NCBI GenBank assembly: GCA_039808325.1
Contig: JBDHSU010000156.1
Coordinates: 1 to 8,623 of the forward strand
Source: JAFKKS01 sp039808325
GTDB lineage: Bacteria > Pseudomonadota > Alphaproteobacteria > Rhizobiales > Xanthobacteraceae
Reading direction: 5' to 3'
Length of the DNA: 8,623 nucleotides
Every line of letters starts with the position of its first letter. Position 1 is the stretch's first letter. The notes under the pieces were generated by a model. It was not told the origin of the DNA. It worked only from the letters and a program-made list of their open reading frames with translations, and made no database searches. The position numbers and the translations under genes are program-made. This document shows positions 4,037 through 8,623 of the stretch, in pieces.

Positions 4037-5986
4037 TTAAGACAGCGCCTTGTTGCTCGCCTTCACCTTTTCGGCGTCGATGTAGACCTGCTCTCCCATC
4101 GCGCGGAACTTCTGCGACATCTGCGCCATGCCGTCCTCGATGACGCCCTTGATATTTGCTTGCGTCCCTGTCGCGCCTGCGGCGCTCCGCGCCTCTTGGT
4201 TCATGCCCATCGCGTTCGGATCGTTGAGCGTCGCGGCGTAGTCGCGCACGTCCTGCGTGATCTTCATCGAGCAGAATTTCGGCCCGCACATCGAGCAGAA
4301 ATGCGCGACCTTGTGCGCATCCTTCGGCAGCGTCTCGTCGTGGTAGCGGATCGCCGTGTCGGGATCGAGCGAGAGGTGGAACTGATCCATCCAGCGGAAG
4401 TCGAAGCGCGCGCGCGAGAGCGCGTCGTCGCGCAGTTGCGCGGCCGGGTGGCCTTTCGCGAGATCGGCGGCGTGCGCCGCGATCTTGTAGGTGATCACGC
4501 CCTGCTTGACGTCGTCGCGGTCGGGAAGGCCGAGATGCTCCTTCGGCGTCACGTAGCAGAGCATGGCGCAGCCGAACCAGCCGATCATCGCGGCGCCGAT
4601 GCCGGACGTGATGTGGTCGTAGCCGGGCGCGATGTCGGTCGTCAGCGGCCCAAGCGTGTAGAACGGCGCCTCGCCGCACTCCTTGAGCTGCTTGTCCATG
4701 TTGATCTTGATCTTGTGCATCGGCACGTGGCCGGGGCCTTCGATCATCACCTGGCAGCCTTTCTTCCAGGCGATCTGCGTGAGTTCGCCGAGCGTCTCCA
4801 GCTCCGCGAATTGCGCGCGGTCGTTGGCGTCCGCGATCGAGCCGGGACGCAGGCCGTCACCGAGCGAGAACGAGACGTCGTATTTGCGCATCAGGTCGCA
4901 GATCTCCTCGAAGCGCTCGTAGAGGAAGCTCTCCTTGTGCCGCGACAGGCACCACTTCGCCATGATCGAGCCGCCGCGCGAGACGATGCCGGTCACGCGC
5001 TCGGCGGTCAGCGGCACGTAGGCAAGGCGCACGCCGGCGTGGATCGTGAAGTAGTCGACGCCCTGTTCGCATTGCTCGATCAGCGTGTCCTTGTAGCACT
5101 CCCAGTCGAGCTTCACCGGGTCGCCGTTGACCTTCTCCAGCGCCTGGTAGATCGGCACGGTGCCGATCGGGACGGGGGAATTGCGCAGGATCCATTCGCG
5201 CGTGTTGTGGATGTTGCGCCCGGTCGAGAGGTCCATCACCGTGTCGGCGCCCCAGCGGATCGCCCACACCATCTTTTCGACCTCTTCCTCGACCGAGGAG
5301 GTCACCGCCGAGTTGCCGATATTGGCGTTGATCTTCACCAGGAAGTTGCGGCCGATGATCATCGGCTCGAGCTCGGCGTGGTTGATGTTGGAGGGGATGA
5401 TGGCGCGCCCGCGCGCGACTTCCTCGCGCACGAATTCCGGCGTGATGAAAGGCGGAACCGATGCGCCGAAGCTCTCGCCGTCCTTCAGCGCATCCTGCGC
5501 GCGCTCGAGCATCTGCTTGCGGCCGAGGTTCTCGCGCGCCGCGATGTAGATCATCTCCTTGGTGATGATGCCGGCCTTGGCGAACTCGTATTGCGTCACC
5601 GGCGCATCGCCGATGCCGCGCATCGGCTTCGGCGTGTTGGGGAAGGCGCGGGCGAGGTGCTTGCCCGAGACGTTGCCGTTGTCGACCGGCTGGATGGCGC
5701 GGCCCTCATACTCCTCGATATTGCCGCGCTCGCGCACCCAGTCGACGCGCACGCGCTTCAGCCCCTTCTCGACGTCGATCGCCGCGTCGTTGTCGGTGTA
5801 GACGCCGGAGGTGTCGTAGACGGGGAGCGGGGCTTCGCCCGCTTCCGGCGACAGGAGGATCTCGCGCAGCGGCACCCGCAAGTCCGGCGCCGCGTCCGGG
5901 GAGACGTAAGTCTTGCGCGAGGACGGCAGCGGCCCGGTCGTGACCTTCGGCGTCTCGAATTCGGAGGCGGGAAGCGGCTTGTTCAT
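4037..5986 (-). CDS. thiC: Phosphomethylpyrimidine synthase ThiC (HMP-P synthase)
   Basis: ThiC is a cytosolic radical-SAM enzyme. It rearranges aminoimidazole ribotide, from purine synthesis, into hydroxymethylpyrimidine phosphate, the pyrimidine half of thiamine. The 649 residues match the family's full length. The N-terminal domain carries VYDTSGVYTD (56-65). The barrel carries NINANIGNSA and IRWGADTVMDLSTGRNIH, then IEGPGHVPMHKI and YTLGPLTTDIAPGYDHITSGIG. The C-terminal iron-sulfur motif CSMCGPKFC (564-572) keeps all three cysteines in the unusual C-x2-C-x4-C spacing of ThiC. The start (5986) has a strong SD, GAAGGAGAG, 5-6 nt upstream. It is preceded by a TPP riboswitch and followed after 11 nt by a methyltransferase, not by thiO/thiS/thiG/thiE as in many alphaproteobacteria. 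Intact, no missing key residue seen. Confidence 0.98.
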   Translation of the reverse strand: MNKPLPASEFETPKVTTGPLPSSRKTYVSPDAAPDLRVPLREILLSPEAGEAPLPVYDTSGVYTDNDAAIDVEKGLKRVRVDWVRERGNIEEYEGRAIQPVDNGNVSGKHLARAFPNTPKPMRGIGDAPVTQYEFAKAGIITKEMIYIAARENLGRKQMLERAQDALKDGESFGASVPPFITPEFVREEVARGRAIIPSNINHAELEPMIIGRNFLVKINANIGNSAVTSSVEEEVEKMVWAIRWGADTVMDLSTGRNIHNTREWILRNSPVPIGTVPIYQALEKVNGDPVKLDWECYKDTLIEQCEQGVDYFTIHAGVRLAYVPLTAERVTGIVSRGGSIMAKWCLSRHKESFLYERFEEICDLMRKYDVSFSLGDGLRPGSIADANDRAQFAELETLGELTQIAWKKGCQVMIEGPGHVPMHKIKINMDKQLKECGEAPFYTLGPLTTDIAPGYDHITSGIGAAMIGWFGCAMLCYVTPKEHLGLPDRDDVKQGVITYKIAAHAADLAKGHPAAQLRDDALSRARFDFRWMDQFHLSLDPDTAIRYHDETLPKDAHKVAHFCSMCGPKFCSMKITQDVRDYAATLNDPNAMGMNQEARSAAGATGTQANIKGVIEDGMAQMSQKFRAMGEQVYIDAEKVKASNKALS

Positions 5987-5992
5987 CGGATC

Positions 5993-6016
5993 TCTCCTTC
6001 GTGTCCTAAAGGGAGA
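5993..6016 (-). promoter_or_regulatory. Possible SD-sequestering hairpin of thiC (riboswitch expression platform)
   Basis: On the minus strand, TCTCC (complement of 6012-6016) can pair with GGAGA in the thiC Shine-Dalgarno (complement of 5993-5997) across a 14-nt loop. Adding the flanking UU/AA makes seven pairs with one bulged C. This would hide the SD about 6 nt before the ATG. It is the kind of translational OFF switch expected of Gram-negative TPP riboswitches. I found no rho-independent terminator between riboswitch and gene, which favours translational control. Visible pairing, inferred function. Confidence 0.5.
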
Positions 6017-6078
6017 CCCGGATCGGGCGATTTGTGGGGCTTTGGCAGCGCCGGCTCGGTTTTTGCGGTGCTGCAGTC

Positions 6079-6176
6079 CGTCCCTTCGCCGGAATGACCC
6101 GGATCAGGTTCAAAGGGTCACCGCGATGTCACGTACGCGCGGTATCTCAGCCCTCTGCAGGGCACCCCTCGGAACA
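6079..6176 (-). promoter_or_regulatory. TPP riboswitch (THI element) upstream of thiC
   Basis: Read on the minus strand, the aptamer shows its conserved parts in order: GAGGGGTGCC (complement of 6161-6170), GGGCTGAGATACC (about 6141-6153) and CCTTTGAACCTGATCCGGGT (about 6097-6116), ending CATTCCGGCGAAGGGA (6081-6096). CTGAGATACC is the pyrimidine-sensing core and ACCTGATC the other side of the binding junction. P3 is short here. It binds thiamine pyrophosphate and lowers expression of thiC. Its 5' end coincides with the expected transcription start of the promoter at 6182-6209. Confidence 0.96.
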
Positions 6177-6181
6177 CCTTC

Positions 6182-6209
6182 AATGTAACCTTGCCAGGGC
6201 CCCTGTCAA
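6182..6209 (-). promoter_or_regulatory. Sigma-70-type promoter of the thiC unit
   Basis: On the minus strand, TTGACA (complement of 6204-6209) and TACATT (complement of 6182-6187) are spaced by 16 bp. The start of transcription would fall near 6174-6176, exactly at the 5' edge of the TPP aptamer, which supports the call. Confidence 0.7.
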
Positions 6210-6245
6210 CGCGCGGCGCCATGCCACGTTGGCGGCCGGTAGCGT

Positions 6246-6269
6246 CCCGCGCGAGTTTTTCGACGCGGG
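6246..6269. other. Hairpin in the leader between thiC promoter and the exported-protein gene
   Basis: CCCGCG (6246-6251) pairs with CGCGGG (6264-6269) around a T-rich loop. It lies about 40 bp upstream of the SD of the next gene on the plus strand. It has no U-run, so it is not a convincing terminator. No clear plus-strand promoter is visible between 6210 and 6300, so how the downstream gene is transcribed is not shown by the sequence. Confidence 0.35.
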
Positions 6270-6308
6270 CAACGGCGGGCGTTCCCGCAATTGGAAGAGG
6301 GCGACGGC

Positions 6309-7187
6309 ATGATGACGAGTGTGAAGAGCGTGGCGGCGGCTGCGGCATTTGCAACGCTGCTTTGCGCCCAGACAGGGGCAGCGCAGACGGCGATCGACAA
6401 CAGCGCGATCGGCGCACCAGAGTTTCGCAAGCATGTGCGCACCTTCGGCCTGGTCTATCCGCTGCCGAAGGAGGTGAACGAGAAGCTTGCGGCGACCATC
6501 GGCGGGCTGCTGCGCGAGGATCTGCTGCAGGCCGGCCTCACGACCGAGGCGGCGATGTTCAACATCCCGCATGTCACCGTCGTGCACATTCACAGCGCCG
6601 ATCCGACGACGCCCGACAGAATGCTCAAGACGCTGCCGAAGCCGCCGGCGCCGCTCAGCGTGCATCTGAAGAATTTCTACACGACGGAGGCCGCGAAAGG
6701 CGCCGGAAAGCCATGGTGGCTCGACCTCGGCATCGTCAAGGAGGGCAAGGGCTTCGACGACATGATGGCCTACAACACCGTCGCGACCGCGGCCCTCGCG
6801 CCGCTGCGCGACGGGCCGCTGCCGCGCGTCACGGGCCCGGTCTACGCGAAGATGGGCGACGCCGCGAAGGAACTGGTGCGCACGGTCGGCGTCAGCGGCG
6901 TCAACACGATGAAGGACGGCAAGGAGCTGCGCCCGCACAATCCTCACAACACGCTCGTCTACAGCATGACGCCGTTTACGCCGGCGGTGGAGGCGGCGTT
7001 CGGCCAGACAGCCAAGAACTTCAATCAAATCCTACCGGATGGCATCAAGACGACGTTCAAGACGATCTCGATCGTCGAGCTCGGCTTTGCCGGTAACGTG
7101 CTGCGGGAGGTTCACCGCATCTCCCTCGACGACGGGACGGTCCTCAACGTCGCGACCGGCGAGACCACGCAACTGGCAACGAAATAG
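6309..7187 (+). CDS. Exported protein with two HxTx motifs (2H phosphoesterase / LigT-like)
   Basis: A 292-residue protein with an N-terminal signal peptide: MMTSVKS, then a hydrophobic VAAAAAFATLLCA core, with likely cleavage near GAA-QTA (about 24-26). The mature part holds two motifs on predicted strands, IPHVTVVHI (86-94, HVTV 88-91) and PHNTLVYSM (212-220, HNTL 213-216). These are 125 residues apart, the arrangement of the 2H phosphoesterase fold (2'-5' RNA ligase/LigT and cyclic phosphodiesterases), where each H-x-T/S-x supplies one active-site His. Known family members are mostly cytosolic; an exported one would act on extracytoplasmic nucleotides or phosphodiesters, which is inference. 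The start at 6309 follows GGAAGAGG (6293-6300) by 8 nt; ATG 6312 is an alternative. Divergent from thiC. The downstream gene is 90 bp away on the same strand. Confidence 0.65.
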   Translation: MMTSVKSVAAAAAFATLLCAQTGAAQTAIDNSAIGAPEFRKHVRTFGLVYPLPKEVNEKLAATIGGLLREDLLQAGLTTEAAMFNIPHVTVVHIHSADPTTPDRMLKTLPKPPAPLSVHLKNFYTTEAAKGAGKPWWLDLGIVKEGKGFDDMMAYNTVATAALAPLRDGPLPRVTGPVYAKMGDAAKELVRTVGVSGVNTMKDGKELRPHNPHNTLVYSMTPFTPAVEAAFGQTAKNFNQILPDGIKTTFKTISIVELGFAGNVLREVHRISLDDGTVLNVATGETTQLATK

Positions 7188-7277
7188 CGAAATGAGTTTT
7201 TACCCCGCATCGGCGAGTTTACCTGGGGTTATGGGTTAAGGCGTAGACCGTCATCTGCTCTGGATTTCGGCAGGCAG

Positions 7278-8623
7278 ATGGCGGACGACGCTGCGATATC
7301 GAGTTGTGCCGTTCCGCGGCGCGGCGCCGCTGCGCCGGCTGTCGTCGTGCTGCCGATCGTCGTCGCCGCCACGGTCGGGGCGCTGCTGCTGCTCGTCGGC
7401 GGCAAATTGCTCAACGATCCCGACACGCTCTGGCAGGTGACCCTCGGCCATTGGATCGTCGACCACCGCGCCGTTCCAACGGCCGACACTTTCTCGTGGA
7501 CATTCAAGGACGCGCCGTGGATGTCCACGCAGTGGCTGGCGCAGGTGCTGCTGGCGCAGGCGCAGACGCACTTCGGCTGGGCGGGCCCGGTGCTGCTCAC
7601 CGCGCTAGCCGCCGCGCTGACGATGGCGATCCTCGCGCGCTTCCTGCTGGAGAAGCTCGCCGTCGCGCCGGTGCTGGTGATCGTTACCGGCGCGCTGCTG
7701 ATCACCGCGCCGCATCTCGTCGCCCGCCCGCATGTCCTGGCGCTGCCGGTGATGGTGGCGTGGATGGGTCTGCTGGTGCGTGCGGCCGATCGCGGCGGCG
7801 TGCCGCCGCTTCCGGCGGTTCTGTTGATGACGCTCTGGGCCAACCTGCACGGCGGCTTCATCCTGGGGCTGGCGTTGGTCGCGCCGCTCGGCCTCGACGC
7901 GACGCTGAACGCCGAACCAGGTCGCCGCGCCGCGACCTTCGCACAATGGGTGTGCTTCGGATTGGTGGCGACCGTTGCCGCCTGCGCCAATCCCTACGGC
8001 GTGGACGCAATCCTCGCGGCGCTGCGCATCGTCGGCCTCGGCGGCGCATTGGCGCTGATCGGCGAATGGAAGCCGCAGGATTTCAGCACGTTCTCCGCCT
8101 TCGAGGGTTTTCTTCTATTCGCGATCGGGTTCGCGCTCCTGCGCGGCTTCGCGTTGTCGCCGTTGCGCATCGTCGTCCTGCTCGGGTTCGTGCACATGGC
8201 GCTCTCGCATGCGCGCAGCGGGGAAATCCTGGGGCTTCTCGCCCCGCTGCTGATCGCGTCGCCGCTTGCGCGCCATCTCGGCGGCGAGCCGGTCCGCATG
8301 CCGCCGTGGCGCGTCCAGGCCGTCGCTTATGGCTCAGCTTTCCTCGTCCTCCTTTCGATCGGTTTCGCCGCGACGGGGGTCGCGCGCTACGCGCCCGACC
8401 CGCAGCGAAGCCCGGCTGCGGCCGTCGCGGCGCTGAAGACGATCGCGCCCGCGCACCTGCTCAACGAATATGATTTCGGTGGTTATCTGATCGCGTCCGG
8501 TGTCGCGCCGTTCATCGACGGGCGCACGGAGCTTTACGGTTCGGCCTTCGTCGTGCGGCACCATCGTGCTGTGACGCTGCAGGATCTGCCCGATTTCCTG
8601 CGGCTGCTCGACGAATACAAGAT
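7278..8623 (+). CDS. Polytopic membrane protein, GT-C glycosyltransferase-like (3' end cut off)
   Basis: 448 residues are visible and the frame is still open at the window edge. The first membrane helix is about 21-42. The first loop reads LLNDPDTLWQVTLGHWIVDH (44-63), then RAVPTADTFSW (64-74) and PWMSTQWLAQV (80-90). This is the D.DLWWH...G..I...G..P..D.FS....G.PW...EWL pattern of a large family of GT-C-like bacterial membrane proteins. Further signatures are ARPHVLALP (149-157), WANLHGGFILG (187-197), NPYG (238-241) and, after the last helix, DFGGYLIASGVAPFIDGRTELYG (399-421). About eight to ten hydrophobic helices fill 100-370. GT-C enzymes use polyprenyl-phosphate sugars, but this subfamily's substrate is not known to me. 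The start is the first good ATG; its SD (CAGGCAG) is weak. The long overlapping frame at 7304-8473 is a low-complexity Arg-rich shadow. Confidence 0.85.
   Translation, partial: MADDAAISSCAVPRRGAAAPAVVVLPIVVAATVGALLLLVGGKLLNDPDTLWQVTLGHWIVDHRAVPTADTFSWTFKDAPWMSTQWLAQVLLAQAQTHFGWAGPVLLTALAAALTMAILARFLLEKLAVAPVLVIVTGALLITAPHLVARPHVLALPVMVAWMGLLVRAADRGGVPPLPAVLLMTLWANLHGGFILGLALVAPLGLDATLNAEPGRRAATFAQWVCFGLVATVAACANPYGVDAILAALRIVGLGGALALIGEWKPQDFSTFSAFEGFLLFAIGFALLRGFALSPLRIVVLLGFVHMALSHARSGEILGLLAPLLIASPLARHLGGEPVRMPPWRVQAVAYGSAFLVLLSIGFAATGVARYAPDPQRSPAAAVAALKTIAPAHLLNEYDFGGYLIASGVAPFIDGRTELYGSAFVVRHHRAVTLQDLPDFLRLLDEYK

Noticed and set aside
4016..6097. 693-codon open frame on the plus strand
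   Set aside because: It lies antisense to thiC for its whole length, is rich in Arg/Leu/Val/Asp/His as expected of the complement of a GC-rich gene, and has no SD or recognisable domain. thiC on the other strand is unmistakable.
6291..6308. TTG start at 6291 for the exported 2H-like protein
   Set aside because: That codon overlaps the SD (GGAAGAGG 6293-6300) of the ATG at 6309, and the added acidic residues would spoil the signal peptide.
7196..7230. ACCCC/GGGGT pairing after the 2H-like gene as a terminator
   Set aside because: Only 5 bp with a loop of about 18 nt, and the T-run is on the wrong side for the plus strand.
7304..8473. 389-codon open frame on the plus strand
   Set aside because: Arg/Ala-rich low-complexity shadow of the GT-C-like gene in the frame starting 7278, which has clear membrane helices and family motifs.

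Overview
The window looks like chromosomal DNA from a high-GC alphaproteobacterium of the Hyphomicrobiales (Bradyrhizobium / Rhodopseudomonas / Pseudolabrys-like). The evidence is strong G/C bias at third codon positions, protein sequences of that flavour, and several families of short palindromic intergenic repeats typical of these genomes. No rRNA, tRNA, transposase, phage gene or CRISPR array is visible.

Layout. (1) 1-143: a bipartite palindromic repeat (family A). (2) 144-524 (-): a small VOC/glyoxalase-like protein that starts at GTG. (3) 525-1724: 1.2 kb without a convincing protein gene. It holds a near-consensus sigma-70-type promoter (719-748) that fires into a very GC-rich, hairpin-dense tract (about 755-1240). 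That tract contains a perfect 17-bp long-range inverted repeat and is probably a structured non-coding RNA or dispersed element. Three palindromic repeats of families B, C and A follow. (4) 1725-2174 (+): an orphan protein resembling the head of the P1 domain of SecD. It is enclosed by a mirrored arrangement of repeats (C-A-gene-A-C). (5) 2476-3208 (-): a TspO/MBR membrane protein and a small coiled-coil protein. (6) 3209-3407: a half repeat A and a long palindrome (family D). (7) 3408-6209 (-): a thiamine unit consisting of promoter, TPP riboswitch, thiC and a class I methyltransferase. The Shine-Dalgarno (SD) site of thiC can be sequestered by an upstream anti-SD. (8) 6309-7187 (+): an exported protein with two HxTx motifs like 2H phosphoesterases. 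(9) 7278-8623 (+): the N-terminal 448 residues of a polytopic GT-C-like membrane protein, cut by the window edge.

The best-understood logic is the thiC unit: TPP binding to the leader should lower ThiC synthesis, and probably that of the methyltransferase 11 nt downstream. The least explained elements are the promoter-driven structured tract at 719-1240 and the repeat-bracketed SecD-like gene. All family assignments come from reading motifs; no database search was possible.
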